Source of the DNA: Amycolatopsis taiwanensis DSM 45107
Lineage (GTDB): Bacteria; Actinomycetota; Actinomycetes; Mycobacteriales; Pseudonocardiaceae
NCBI RefSeq assembly: GCF_000519205.1
Contig: NZ_JAFB01000043.1
Span: 16,551 to 80,550, forward strand
DNA: 64,000 nt
Direction: 5' to 3'
The translations under genes were made by a program, and so were the position numbers. Within the stretch, counting starts at the first letter, position 1; each line of letters starts with the position of its first letter. Below, piece by piece: positions 23,741-32,669 of the stretch. The notes below the pieces were generated by a model. It had not been told where the DNA came from, ran no database searches, and was given only the letters and a program-made list of their open reading frames with translations.

Positions 23741-24814
23741 ATGCGGCGGTATCGGTGGTGGATCAGTGCGGGAGCGTTGCTCTTCGTGGCCGTCCTGGCG
23801 GCGGTGCTCGTTTTGACGTGGGGCCCCGGCACACCGCCGGTAAGGCGTCAGGGGCCGCCCGGAACCGGGCCGCTCACGATAGTTTCTCTCGGCGACAGCA
23901 CGATTTCTGGCGAAGGCGCTGGGGACTACACCCCTGATACCAATGGCGCCAACGGCGACTGGTGTCATCGTTCTCCCCACGCCGAGGTATTTCAAACCGA
24001 CGTGCCCGGTATCGAAGCCAAGGTGAACCTGGCCTGTTCCGGCGCCACGTCCGCACAGGTCGGGCTCGGCGACGTCAAGCAATACACCGAGCCGTCACAG
24101 GCCGAGCAGTTGGCCTCGCTGGTCAAGACCCACCGCGTCGCGGTGGTCGTGGTGGCGGTGGGCGCCAACGACGACCCGCACTTTTCCCAGCTGGTCAACG
24201 AATGCTTCCAGTCCTGGTTCATCACCGATCACGCGCCGTGCAGCGACACCATCAAGGCCACCTGGCAGGACCGGATCGACGCGATGGTGCCGAAGGTCGT
24301 GTCCGCGCTGCGTGACGTCAGGCAGGTGCTCGCCCGGGCCGGCTACGAAACCGAGGACTACCAACTGGTGCTGCAGTCCTACGCCGCGCCGATCGGCCCG
24401 GACATCGCCGCGGCACTGCAGAACCTCAACGGCTGCCCCTTTCGCAGCGAGGATCTGGTGTGGGTCCGGGACAAGGGAGTGCGGGCCCTGTCCGACGGGC
24501 TGGCCAGGGCCGCCGGCGAGACCGGGGCCCGGTTCCTCGATCTGTCCAGGGCCGGTGACGGGCACGAGGCGTGCAGCGGCGGCGCCGACCCGGCGAAGGA
24601 ATGGTTCAGCCGCCTGACCCTGCAGCTCCATGACCTTTCCGACGCCGACCGCGCGCCCCACGCGCTGCAGGAGTCGTTCCACCCCAACGCGGCAGGCCAC
24701 GCCCAGATCGGGCGCTGCCTCACCGAGTTCCTCGCCACTCCCCTGCCCTCGTCGGCATGCCTGGTCGGCGCCGACGGCAACCTCCACGCCACGCCCACGC
24801 TCACCGCGAGCTGA
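23741..24814 (+). CDS. Membrane-anchored or secreted SGNH/GDSL hydrolase
   Basis: A 357-residue protein with one N-terminal hydrophobic helix (about 7-27) after MRRYRWW, so it is secreted or membrane-tethered. Block I is VSLGDSTISGEGAGDY (S53 nucleophile), block III is VVAVGANDD, and block V is SFHPNAAGH with the catalytic D/H. Cysteines pair in the extracytoplasmic part. It is a probable esterase or lipase. The ATG at 23741 was chosen because the membrane helix starts immediately after it. Confidence 0.85.
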   Translation: MRRYRWWISAGALLFVAVLAAVLVLTWGPGTPPVRRQGPPGTGPLTIVSLGDSTISGEGAGDYTPDTNGANGDWCHRSPHAEVFQTDVPGIEAKVNLACSGATSAQVGLGDVKQYTEPSQAEQLASLVKTHRVAVVVVAVGANDDPHFSQLVNECFQSWFITDHAPCSDTIKATWQDRIDAMVPKVVSALRDVRQVLARAGYETEDYQLVLQSYAAPIGPDIAAALQNLNGCPFRSEDLVWVRDKGVRALSDGLARAAGETGARFLDLSRAGDGHEACSGGADPAKEWFSRLTLQLHDLSDADRAPHALQESFHPNAAGHAQIGRCLTEFLATPLPSSACLVGADGNLHATPTLTAS

Positions 24815-24818
24815 GCCG

Positions 24819-25118
24819 CTACAGGTCGAGCGCGGCGCGCAGGGCGATGTCCACGCGTTCCTGCACGCCTGCGTCGATCTCGGCGAGGCGTTCGGTGAAC
24901 CACGGCCGGTAGAGCCGGGTCACGCTCAGGGTGGACACCCAGAACCGGCTGTCCAGGGCGACACCGAGGATGTCCTGCGGGTCGTATTCGAGCAGTTCGG
25001 CGCCCAGCAGCCAGGGCCGTTCGGACTCATTCACGCCGTCCGAAGACAGTACGAGCACCGTCCGTGCCCGGGTGGGCTGTGCCGGTGGGTGATAGGTCCA
25101 GATCTCACCCCTCCGCAC
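24819..25118 (-). CDS. MazF/PemK-like toxin
   Basis: A 99-residue protein starting VRRGEIWTYHPP and continuing RTVLVLSSDGVN, the N-terminal signature of MazF/PemK ribonuclease toxins (V-R-R-G-x-I-W, then a strand ending in S-x-D). The rest is more divergent than usual (LLGAELLEYDPQDILGVALD). Its GTG start overlaps the end of the antitoxin gene by 14 bp, as in typical toxin-antitoxin operons. The target RNA is unknown. Confidence 0.75.
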   Translation of the reverse strand: MRRGEIWTYHPPAQPTRARTVLVLSSDGVNESERPWLLGAELLEYDPQDILGVALDSRFWVSTLSVTRLYRPWFTERLAEIDAGVQERVDIALRAALDL

Positions 25119-25338
25119 GCAGCTCCTTTTCGGCCGCGGCCAGCTCCGCCTCGTCGCCTGCCGCCTGCCGCTCCGCGTCGGCCGCCCGCGCGGGCGGGTG
25201 GTAGCCGGTGCGGACGGCTTCCCGGCGGGCCGCCCGCGACAGCCAGGAAGACAGCGAAATGCCGTGTTCGGCGGCCGCGCGCTCGGCGAACTCCACCGCG
25301 GCCGCATCCAGGGACAGCGTGATCTTACGAGTTGCCAT
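25105..25338 (-). CDS. Ribbon-helix-helix-type antitoxin
   Basis: A 77-residue acidic protein: MATRKITLSLDAAAVEFAER followed by AAEHGISLSSWLSRAARRE, a strand-helix-helix pattern of a CopG/RHH-like DNA-binding domain, then an alanine- and glutamate-rich tail that would wrap the toxin. It is upstream of, and overlapping, the MazF-like gene. It presumably represses its own promoter. Confidence 0.75.
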   Translation of the reverse strand: MATRKITLSLDAAAVEFAERAAAEHGISLSSWLSRAARREAVRTGYHPPARAADAERQAAGDEAELAAAEKELRAEG

Positions 25339-25358
25339 ACCTATCACCGTACCGTAGT

Positions 25359-25811
25359 TCACAGCGTCGGGGACCGGCCTTCGAACGGCGTCGACAGCAC
25401 CACGGTCGTGCGGGTGGAAACCTTCGCGGACTCCCGGATGCGCCGCAGCAGGTCCTCCAGCGCACGCGGCGATTCCACCCGCACCAGCAGGATGTAGGAC
25501 TCGTCCCCGGCCACCGAGTAGCACGACTCGATCTCGGTGATGTGCTCCAGCCGCTGCGGATAGTCGTCCGGCGCGGCCGGATCGTTCGGGGTGAGCGAGA
25601 TCAGGGCGGTCAGCGGCAGGCCGATCTGCTCGCCGTCGAGCCGGGCGTGGTAGCCCTGGATCACCCCGCGCTGCTCCAGCCGCCGGACGCGCTGGTGCAC
25701 CGCCGAAACCGACAGCCCCACCCGTTCGGCGAGGTCGGTGAAGCTGCACCGCCCGTCCAACGCGAGTTCCCGCGCGATCGCCCGGTCCAGTGGCTCCAAC
25801 GCACTGGTCAT
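25359..25811 (-). CDS. Lrp/AsnC-family transcriptional regulator
   Basis: A 150-residue regulator with an N-terminal winged HTH (LDRAIARELALDGRCSFTDL, LSVSAVHQRVRRLEQRGVIQ) and a C-terminal RAM ligand-sensing domain (ITEIESCYSVAGDESYILLV). Its ATG overlaps the stop of the upstream Xaa-Pro peptidase (ATGA), so it is cotranscribed with that gene and probably senses an amino acid released by it. Confidence 0.9.
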   Translation of the reverse strand: MTSALEPLDRAIARELALDGRCSFTDLAERVGLSVSAVHQRVRRLEQRGVIQGYHARLDGEQIGLPLTALISLTPNDPAAPDDYPQRLEHITEIESCYSVAGDESYILLVRVESPRALEDLLRRIRESAKVSTRTTVVLSTPFEGRSPTL

Positions 25812-26947
25812 GGCTCGAGGACGACGAGTTCGTGCGGACGGGTGTTCAACGGTTCGACGCCGTCCTCGGTGACCACGACGATGTCCTCGATCCGCGCGCC
25901 CCACCGGCCGGTTTGGTAGATGCCCGGCTCGACGCTGAAGGCCATGCCCGCTTCCAGCACGAGTTCGTTACCGCCGACGATGTAGGGCTCCTCGTGCACC
26001 TCGAGACCGATCCCGTGCCCGGTGCGGTGGATGAAGTTCTCGCCGAACCCGGCTTCGGCGATGATCTCGCGCGCCGCCGCGTCGATGTCCTGCGCGCGCA
26101 TCCCCGGGCGCACCGCGGTCACGGCCGCCTGCTGAGCCCGCTGCAGGACCGCGTAGGTCGCCGCCACGTCGGCGTCGCGGGGCTCACCCACCGCGTAGGT
26201 GCGGGTGGAGTCGGAGTTGTAGCCGTCGGGCAACGGGCCGCCGATGTCGATCACGACCACGTCACCCCGCTCGATGACCCGGCCGGACACGTCGTGGTGC
26301 GGGCTGGCTCCGTTCGGGCCGGACCCGACGATCACGAAGTCGGCGTGGGTGTGGCCCTCCTCGACGATCGCGGCGGTGATGTCCGCGCCCACCTCGGCCT
26401 CGGTGCGGCCGGGCCGCAGCCACTCGCCCATCCGCGCGTGCACCCGGTCGATCGCCGCGCCCGCCCGCCGCAACGCGTCGATCTCGGCGGCGTCCTTGCG
26501 CATCCGCAGCTCCCGCAGGACCGGCCCGGCCAGGGTTTGCCGCGAGTCCGGCAACGCCGCGCGGAACGGCAGCACGTGACGCGCCGCGGTGTCGTCGCTC
26601 ACCGCGACCCGGCCCGGCCGGCCCAGCCGGGCGGCCACCATTCGGTACGGGTCCTCGCCGTCGACCCAGGTGACCACCTCGACGCCGAGTTCCGTGGTCG
26701 GCACGTGCGCGTACCCGGGCGCCTCCAGCTTCGGCACCACCAGCGCGGGGACCCCGTCGCCGGCGGGCAGAACCAGCGTGGTCAGCCGTTCCAGGGAGCC
26801 GCCTGCCTCGCCGATCAGGTAGCGCAGGTCCGCACCGGGTGAGATCAGCAGGGCGTCGGTCTCGGCCTGGGCCGCGGCGGCGCGGGCACGGTCGAGTCGG
26901 GCACGGAGGGTGGCCGGGTCCATGGCCCGGGGAGATCGGCTTGACAT
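25808..26947 (-). CDS. M24 metallopeptidase, Xaa-Pro aminopeptidase-like
   Basis: A 379-residue cytosolic peptidase. The creatinase-like N-terminal domain is followed by the pita-bread domain with all dinuclear metal ligands: VVVIDIGGPLPDGYNSDSTR (two Asp), HRTGHGIGLEVHEEP (His), MAFSVEPGIY (Glu) and ARIEDIVVV (Glu). It removes residues from X-Pro dipeptides or peptides. An internal ATG at 26923 (MDPATLRARL) is an alternative start. It is divergent from the exonuclease gene (79-bp gap). Confidence 0.88.
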   Translation of the reverse strand: MSSRSPRAMDPATLRARLDRARAAAAQAETDALLISPGADLRYLIGEAGGSLERLTTLVLPAGDGVPALVVPKLEAPGYAHVPTTELGVEVVTWVDGEDPYRMVAARLGRPGRVAVSDDTAARHVLPFRAALPDSRQTLAGPVLRELRMRKDAAEIDALRRAGAAIDRVHARMGEWLRPGRTEAEVGADITAAIVEEGHTHADFVIVGSGPNGASPHHDVSGRVIERGDVVVIDIGGPLPDGYNSDSTRTYAVGEPRDADVAATYAVLQRAQQAAVTAVRPGMRAQDIDAAAREIIAEAGFGENFIHRTGHGIGLEVHEEPYIVGGNELVLEAGMAFSVEPGIYQTGRWGARIEDIVVVTEDGVEPLNTRPHELVVLEP

Positions 26948-27026
26948 GGGCAAAGCCTATCGGCTCCCGCCTGGGCGGTGCCGGGGACAGCGGGTCGGCA
27001 TGCAGGGGGTCTGGCAGGCTGTGCTC

Positions 27027-27959
27027 GTGACGTTAGCCCTGCTGGACTCCGCGAGCCTGTACTTCCGTGCGTTCTACGCGTTGCCCGACTCGCTGACCGC
27101 GCCGGACGGCACGCCGGTCAACGCGGTACGCGGGTTCGCCGACACGCTCGCCCGGATCCTCACCGAGCGGCGGCCCTCCCGGCTGGTTGCCTGCCTGGAT
27201 GCCGATTGGCGGCCGCAGTTCCGGGTCGAGGCGCTGCCCAGCTACAAGGCGCACCGGGTCGCCGGCCCGGACTCCGACGCCGAAGATGTGCCCGACGCGC
27301 TCACCCCGCAGGTGCCGATCATCCTCGACCTGCTCGCCGCGGTCGGCCTCGCCACGGCGGAAGCGCGGGGCTACGAGGCCGACGACGTCATCGGCGCGCT
27401 CGCGGCCCGCGAAAAGCAGGACCCGGTCGAGGTGGTCACCGGTGACCGCGACCTGTTCCAGTTGGTGCGCGACGAGCCCACCCCGGTGTCGGTGATCTAT
27501 GTCGGCCGGGGCTGGGCCAAGGCCGAGATCTTCGGCCCCGCCGAGATCGCCGCGAAATACGGGGTGCCCCGCGACCACGCTGGTCCTGCCTATGCCGACA
27601 TGGCCATCCTGCGCGGCGACCCGTCGGACGGCCTCCCTGGGGTCGCCGGGATCGGCGAGAAGACCGCCGCCCGGCTCATCACCCAGTTCGGCTCGGTCGA
27701 AGCCCTGCTGGATGCGGCCAGGACCGGCAGCACCGAGCTGCCGCTGAAGCTGCGGCTCAAGATCAGTGGCGCCGAGGACTACCTCGACGCCGCGCCGACC
27801 GTGGTCCGCGCGGCCACCGGCGCGCCGGTGCTGCTGTCCGGACCGGACACCGTGCCGGCCCAGGCCGCCGACCCCGGCCGGGTCGCCGAACTGGCGCAAC
27901 GCTGGAACCTGGGTGGCTCGGCGCAGCGTCTGCTCAAAGCGCTCGAAGCACGGCCGTGA
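27027..27959 (+). CDS. 5'-3' exonuclease (FEN-like, Pol I N-terminal homologue)
   Basis: A 310-residue stand-alone flap/5'-3' exonuclease. Acidic metal-binding segments: LALLDSASLYFRAFYALP, YEADDVIGALA and VVTGDRDLFQLV; the H3TH motif is GDPSDGLPGVAGIGEKTAAR. It works in primer removal or repair beside Pol I. The GTG at 27027 fits the family start; an upstream ATG at 27000 is less likely. Confidence 0.9.
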   Translation: MTLALLDSASLYFRAFYALPDSLTAPDGTPVNAVRGFADTLARILTERRPSRLVACLDADWRPQFRVEALPSYKAHRVAGPDSDAEDVPDALTPQVPIILDLLAAVGLATAEARGYEADDVIGALAAREKQDPVEVVTGDRDLFQLVRDEPTPVSVIYVGRGWAKAEIFGPAEIAAKYGVPRDHAGPAYADMAILRGDPSDGLPGVAGIGEKTAARLITQFGSVEALLDAARTGSTELPLKLRLKISGAEDYLDAAPTVVRAATGAPVLLSGPDTVPAQAADPGRVAELAQRWNLGGSAQRLLKALEARP

Positions 27960-28066
27960 ACCACCACGCGCCAGACGGCTCGTAAACCACCTCAAGCGGG
28001 CGAGGACCAGGCCCCGTGCCCGATCGATCATCAAGGTGAACCGGTCGGCCACAGTTGGGAGGGGCC

Positions 28067-28555
28067 ATGGGTGAACACACGCATCCAGGAACTCCGGCAG
28101 CGGACGGTGCACCGCCCGCCTCACCCCAACGCGAAAGGTCCGTCGCGCCGGAACGGGAAATCCGCCCCGGCTCGGCCTGGGTGGGCTGGATCTGGTTCGC
28201 CGGGGCCATGATGATCCTGCTCGGCTTCTTCAACATCATCGAAGGCATCGTCGCCCTGTTCAGCCCCCGGTTCTACATCGTGAGCCCGTCCGGCCTGCTG
28301 TTGTTCAACCTGACCGGCTGGGGCCTGGTCCACCTGATCATCGGCATCCTCGCCGTGGCCGCGGGGGCCGCGCTGTTCACCGGTGCGCTGTGGGCTCGCA
28401 TCACCGCCGTGGTGCTCGCGGGCATCAACGCCATCGCCCAGCTCACGTTCCTGTCCGCGCACCCGGTGTGGGCCACCATCGTGATCGCGCTGGACGTCGT
28501 GGTCATCTGGGCCGTCATCGCGCACGGCAGGGAGGTCGAACGCGCGGCCTGGTGA
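28067..28555 (+). CDS. DUF7144-like four-helix membrane protein
   Basis: A 162-residue protein with a 40-residue polar N-terminal tail and four hydrophobic segments (GWIWFAGAMMILLGFFNIIE, GWGLVHLIIGILAVAAGAAL, ITAVVLAGINAIAQL, IVIALDVVVIWAVIAHG). The W-x-x-F-x-G-x-M-x-x-x-x-G start is typical of this actinobacterial family of unknown function. A strong GGGAGGGG lies just before the ATG. Confidence 0.82.
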   Translation: MGEHTHPGTPAADGAPPASPQRERSVAPEREIRPGSAWVGWIWFAGAMMILLGFFNIIEGIVALFSPRFYIVSPSGLLLFNLTGWGLVHLIIGILAVAAGAALFTGALWARITAVVLAGINAIAQLTFLSAHPVWATIVIALDVVVIWAVIAHGREVERAAW

Positions 28556-28557
28556 GC

Positions 28558-30165
28558 TCAGGATGCGCCTGCGGCGGCCGAACCGGCCCGCCGGCCGGAG
28601 AAGACACAGTCCGCAATGGACAGTCCGCTTACGTAGGATTCCGAGCACACCCCGACCGCGGTGCGTCCCGCCGCGTAGAGGCCGGGAATGGCGGAACCGT
28701 CCACCCGCGTCACCGCACCCGATTCCTCGTCCACGGTCAGGCCACCGAGGGTGATCATCGGACAGGGGAAGCCCCGTTGTGTCCGAAGTGAACAGTCGAA
28801 GGCGTAGAACGGTCCCCGTTCCAACGGATGTACGTGCTCGGCGTCCTTTCCCATCCGGTCCTTCCCGGACCGGGCATCGGCGTTGTAGGTGTCGAGGGTG
28901 CGCCGGAGCCCGGTGGGATCGATCCCGGTCCGCGTGGCCAGTTCCTCGATGTTGCCGGCCTTGAGGTGGCCCACCGTGAACAGGTAATTCGCCTGCCAGC
29001 GCTGGAACCACAGCGTCTGCCCGGCCAGTTGCGACTTGGCCGCGTCCAGGATGCGCTGGTCGATGATCAGGTACGCCTTGGCGTCGCGCTGTTCCGCTAT
29101 GTGGTCACCGATCCGTGCTCCGTAGTAGAGCTCGTTGCACAACCGCTCGCCGTCGCGGTTGACGAGCACGCCCTCGACAAGCGAGAGCGGCGGGTTGAAG
29201 AACCGCCAGGCGGAGACTCGGTGCATGCGTGCTGTCGCTCCGCCGGCGGACTCGCCGAGCCGGATGCCGCTGCCATCGTCGCCGATGGTGCCCAGCGACG
29301 AGCCGCTGCGGTAGGGCGGGGCGTGTTCGGCGAGCATCTTGCGGTTGAAGACGAACCCCCCGGCGGCCAGGATCACGCCTCGCCGCGCGCGCACCCGCCA
29401 GGTGCGGCCGTGCCGGGCCTCCAGCCGCCGGATCGGGCCGTCCAGCAGTCTGCCCGCGGGCCGGAAATAGATGTTGAGCTTACGGTTGGACACCGACAGC
29501 CACCGGTGTGCCAGCCGTCCCGTCGTCGAGGTGATCCGGCGGCATTCCACGCCGGTCACCCGGCCGTCCGCGTCGGTGGTCAGACCGGTCACCCGGGTCT
29601 GGCGCGCCACCCGCACCCGACGCTGTGTCGCCGCTCGTGCCAGGGCTTTGAACAGGACTTTCCCCGAGGTGCCCCGGCCCTTCGCACGGTGGCCGCGCGG
29701 CGCGGGCGTCGCGGCGTCGCGGAACGGTGGCGCCGCCTCGCTGCCCGAGTAGTAGAGGTAGTAGTCGTTGGTGGGGTAGGACGTTTTCCGCGGGGCCAGG
29801 CTGCCCTCGAAGGGGACACCGTTGGCGGCGAGCCAGTCCAGGTTCGCCACGCTGTCTGCGCAAAAACGTTCCAGGGTGGCCGGCGAGACCGCGTCGCCCA
29901 CCTCGAGGCGAAGGTAGTTGAGCATTGCCTCGACGCTGTCGTCGCAGCCGGCTTCCTTCTGGTAGACGGTGCCGCCGCCGGCATAGACCACGCCGCCGCT
30001 GATCGCCGTCGCGCCCCCGCCCTGGAAGCGGTCCACGACCAGCACGTCCGCGCCGCGATCCGCCGCCTCGATGGCCGCGCACGCCCCCGCCCCGCCGAAC
30101 CCCACCACGACCACGTCGACCTCGGTGTCTTCTAGGGCTACGGCCCTCTTCCACGCCTCGGGCAT
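28558..30165 (-). CDS. FAD-dependent oxidoreductase of the 3-ketosteroid dehydrogenase family
   Basis: A 535-residue flavoprotein. The FAD-binding start is VVVVGFGGAGACAAIEAADR (about 18-37). The segments GGGATAISGGVVYAGGG and SLGTIGDDGSGI, and the end ITLGGLTVDEESGAV...YAAGRTAVGVCSESYVSGLS, follow the fumarate-reductase/KstD fold. It resembles the Delta4-(5-alpha)-3-ketosteroid dehydrogenase branch more than classical KstD, but substrate choice is not certain. A GAGGAG precedes the ATG. A KstR-type operator 39 bp upstream supports a role in sterol or steroid metabolism. Confidence 0.82.
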   Translation of the reverse strand: MPEAWKRAVALEDTEVDVVVVGFGGAGACAAIEAADRGADVLVVDRFQGGGATAISGGVVYAGGGTVYQKEAGCDDSVEAMLNYLRLEVGDAVSPATLERFCADSVANLDWLAANGVPFEGSLAPRKTSYPTNDYYLYYSGSEAAPPFRDAATPAPRGHRAKGRGTSGKVLFKALARAATQRRVRVARQTRVTGLTTDADGRVTGVECRRITSTTGRLAHRWLSVSNRKLNIYFRPAGRLLDGPIRRLEARHGRTWRVRARRGVILAAGGFVFNRKMLAEHAPPYRSGSSLGTIGDDGSGIRLGESAGGATARMHRVSAWRFFNPPLSLVEGVLVNRDGERLCNELYYGARIGDHIAEQRDAKAYLIIDQRILDAAKSQLAGQTLWFQRWQANYLFTVGHLKAGNIEELATRTGIDPTGLRRTLDTYNADARSGKDRMGKDAEHVHPLERGPFYAFDCSLRTQRGFPCPMITLGGLTVDEESGAVTRVDGSAIPGLYAAGRTAVGVCSESYVSGLSIADCVFSGRRAGSAAAGAS

Positions 30166-30203
30166 CGTCGCTCCTCACCAGCCGTTCACCTGGGCCCCGA
30201 GTG

Positions 30204-30217
30204 TAGAACGTGTTCTC
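30204..30217. promoter_or_regulatory. KstR-type operator
   Basis: TAGAACGTGTTCTC fits the KstR motif T-N2-AAC-N2-GTT-N2-A except for the last base, with perfect AGAAC/GTTCT arms. KstR represses cholesterol and steroid catabolism genes in actinobacteria. It lies between the ketosteroid-dehydrogenase-like gene (minus) and the berberine-bridge-type oxidase gene (plus), nearer to the former. Confidence 0.65.
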
Positions 30218-30356
30218 ATTCATGTCGACGGGCCGCGCCTGCCGGCGACAACCACGGGCGCGACATCCACAGAGGACTTCCGCCTCTAGCCGTGACGCAT
30301 CGCGGACGGTGAGCTGAATTCTTACGCCATCACGGGGTCGACCGGAGGAAGGCGAC

Positions 30357-31727
30357 ATGAGTGCTCCCACTCTCGACACGTTGCGGCAACGGGTTCGTGG
30401 CGAGGTGATCACCCGGGACGACGAGAACTACGACGAGGCCCGCAGGGTCTACAACGCGATGATCGATCGCCACCCGAGGGTGGTCGTCCGGGCCGTCAAC
30501 GCCGGGGACGTGCTGGCGGCCGTGAACTTCGCCCGGGAACACGGGTTCGACCTGGCCGTGCGCGGCGGTTCCCACAGCGTGCCGGGATTCGGCACGTGCG
30601 ACGACGGGGTGGTGATCGACCTGTTGGCGATGCGCGGCGTCCGCGTCGATCCGAGGAACCGGACCGCGCGCGTGGAAGGCGGTGCCACCTGGGGAGACTT
30701 CAACGCGGCCACGCATGCGTTCGGGCTCTCCACCACCGGTGGCATCATCTCCACCACCGGTGTCGGCGGCCTCACCCTCGGCGGCGGCATCGGTTACCTC
30801 GACCGCGCCGCCGGATTGTCCTGCGACAATCTGATTTCCGCCGACGTGGTGACCGCGGACGGCCGTTTTGTGGTCGCCAGCGAAAGGGAGAACGATGATC
30901 TGTTCTGGGCGTTGCGCGGGGGTGGCGGCAACTTCGGTGTCGTGGTCTCCTTCGAATTCCGGCTGCACCCCGTCGCCGACATCTACGGCGGGCCGATGCT
31001 GTTCGAACTCGACGCGGCGCCCGACCTGCTTCGCTTCTACCGTGAGTTCATCGTCGACGCGCCTGAACAGTTCGGCGGGTTTCCCGGATTCCAGATAGCG
31101 CCGCCGTTGCCGTTCATCCCCGAAGACCGGCAGGGCGAGCCGTTTGCGCTGTTCGTCGCCTGCTGGACGGGGCGCCTCGACGAGGGCGAGCAGGCGATCA
31201 ATTCGTTGCGCGAGATCGGCCCGGTCGTGGCCGAACTGGTGGGGCCGATGCCCTACCCTGCGCTGAACAGCGTGTTCGACCCGCTGGTGCCTCCGGGACT
31301 TCAGCACTACTGGAAAGCCAACTTCGTCACCGAGTTGACCGACGAGGCAATCGCGGCGCACCTCGAGCACGGCCCGGGACTGCCTGCGGTGAACTCGGCA
31401 GTGCACATTTATCCCATCAACGGCGCCTGCCACCGGGTCGCTCCGGACGCCACCGCTTTCGCCTACCGGGAAGCGAACTTCGCCACCGTGATCGCGGGAA
31501 TGTGGCCCGACCCCGCGGACAACGACACGGCAATCCGCTGGGTCCGCGACTACTATCACGCGACCGCACCGCATTCGGAAGAAGGCGGCTACGTCAACTT
31601 CATGGCCACGGACGATCAGGACCGGGTCAGGGCGAACTACAAGGGCAATTTCGACCGGCTCGTGGAGGTCAAGAAACGTTACGACCCGGACAACCTGTTC
31701 CACCTCAACCAGAACATCAAACCCTGA
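30357..31727 (+). CDS. FAD-linked oxidase, berberine-bridge type
   Basis: A 456-residue PCMH-type flavoprotein. The flavin-attaching histidine is in VRGGSHSVPGFG (H73), followed by GLTLGGGIGYLDRAAGLSCDN and ALRGGGGNFGVVVSFEF; the C-terminal BBE motif reads YDPDNLFHLNQNI. The second covalent cysteine of bicovalent members is not at its usual place. It oxidises alcohols, sugars or secondary metabolites with O2. GGAGGAA lies 10 bases before the ATG. It may share control with the divergent steroid-type gene. Confidence 0.87.
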   Translation: MSAPTLDTLRQRVRGEVITRDDENYDEARRVYNAMIDRHPRVVVRAVNAGDVLAAVNFAREHGFDLAVRGGSHSVPGFGTCDDGVVIDLLAMRGVRVDPRNRTARVEGGATWGDFNAATHAFGLSTTGGIISTTGVGGLTLGGGIGYLDRAAGLSCDNLISADVVTADGRFVVASERENDDLFWALRGGGGNFGVVVSFEFRLHPVADIYGGPMLFELDAAPDLLRFYREFIVDAPEQFGGFPGFQIAPPLPFIPEDRQGEPFALFVACWTGRLDEGEQAINSLREIGPVVAELVGPMPYPALNSVFDPLVPPGLQHYWKANFVTELTDEAIAAHLEHGPGLPAVNSAVHIYPINGACHRVAPDATAFAYREANFATVIAGMWPDPADNDTAIRWVRDYYHATAPHSEEGGYVNFMATDDQDRVRANYKGNFDRLVEVKKRYDPDNLFHLNQNIKP

Positions 31728-31744
31728 CGAGGTATTCGTACGGG

Positions 31745-32614
31745 TCAGACGGGGTAGACGACCCCGGTGAGCCGTTCGGAGACCTCCCACAGGCGTTGCT
31801 GTGAACCGCTGTCGCGGGAGCGGGCGCTGGACTGGACCCGTTGCGGGTATCCGCGTATTTCGAACAGGCCGCCGGGGCCGTAATACTCCCCGCCCTGGGC
31901 AGTCGGATCCGTGGCGGCGCGCAGCGTGGGCAGGGCGCCCATCGCGGGGGTTCGCCCGAGCAGCCGGGCGATCACGAGGTTCGGGATCCGGAACAATGCG
32001 GACGAGTAGCGGAAGATCTCGGTGGTTGCCCCGCCCGGGTGGGCGGCCAGCGCGACCGTGTTCGAGCCGTCCAGCCGCCGGTTCAGTTCGTGGGTGAACA
32101 GCAGGTTCGCCAGCTTCGAGCCGGCATAGGTGCCGGCAGACCGCAGGTCTTCGGTGTCGATCCGGCCGAATCGGTGGCCGATGCTGCTGACCGTGACCAC
32201 CCGCGAACCCGGCACCGGCAGCATCCGGTTCAGCAGCAGGCCCGTCAGCGCGTAGTGGCCGAGGTGGTTGACCCCGAACTGGATGTCGAACCCGTCCCGT
32301 GTCCGGCCGGTCAAACCGGTCACGCCGGCGTTGTTGATCAGCAGGTCGAGCCGCTCGTACCGTGCTTGGAACTCGTCGGCCGCCTCGCGCACGGAAGTCA
32401 GCGACGCCAGGTCGAGGCGGAGGACGTCGGTGTCCGGGCCGATTCGTCCGGCGGCCTCCTTCGCCTTGTCGAGGTTCCGGCAGGCGAGCACGACGCGTGC
32501 GCCGCACCGGGCCAGCGCGCTCGCTGTTTCGAAACCGATTCCGGTGTTGGCTCCGGTGATCACGGCGACCCGGCGCTGCTGATCGGGAATGTTCGCCGCT
32601 GTCCAGTTATCCAT
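31745..32614 (-). CDS. Short-chain dehydrogenase/reductase (retinol dehydrogenase-like)
   Basis: A 289-residue SDR. The cofactor motif is VAVITGANTGIGFETASALA, then LDLLINNAGVTG (N-N-A-G), catalytic S in VSSIGHRFG and Y-x3-K in YAGSKLANLL. Extended C-terminus as in the retinol/WW-domain oxidoreductase group. It probably uses NADPH. AAGGAG is 5 bases before the ATG at 32614. It is divergent from a TetR gene with two operator copies between and inside, so substrate induction is likely. Confidence 0.88.
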   Translation of the reverse strand: MDNWTAANIPDQQRRVAVITGANTGIGFETASALARCGARVVLACRNLDKAKEAAGRIGPDTDVLRLDLASLTSVREAADEFQARYERLDLLINNAGVTGLTGRTRDGFDIQFGVNHLGHYALTGLLLNRMLPVPGSRVVTVSSIGHRFGRIDTEDLRSAGTYAGSKLANLLFTHELNRRLDGSNTVALAAHPGGATTEIFRYSSALFRIPNLVIARLLGRTPAMGALPTLRAATDPTAQGGEYYGPGGLFEIRGYPQRVQSSARSRDSGSQQRLWEVSERLTGVVYPV

Positions 32615-32625
32615 GCCCACTCCTT

Positions 32626-32669
32626 AACATGAACGACTCGTTCATGTTTTATTATGAACCACGAGTTCA
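32626..32669. promoter_or_regulatory. Two adjacent TetR-type operators, TGAAC-N5-GTTCA
   Basis: Site 1 is a perfect 23-bp palindrome (32626-32648) with core TGAACGACTCGTTCA; site 2 (32655-32669) is TGAACCACGAGTTCA and covers the first codons of the TetR gene. The centres are 25 bp apart. They lie between the SDR gene (start 32614) and the TetR start (32654). Confidence 0.75.
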
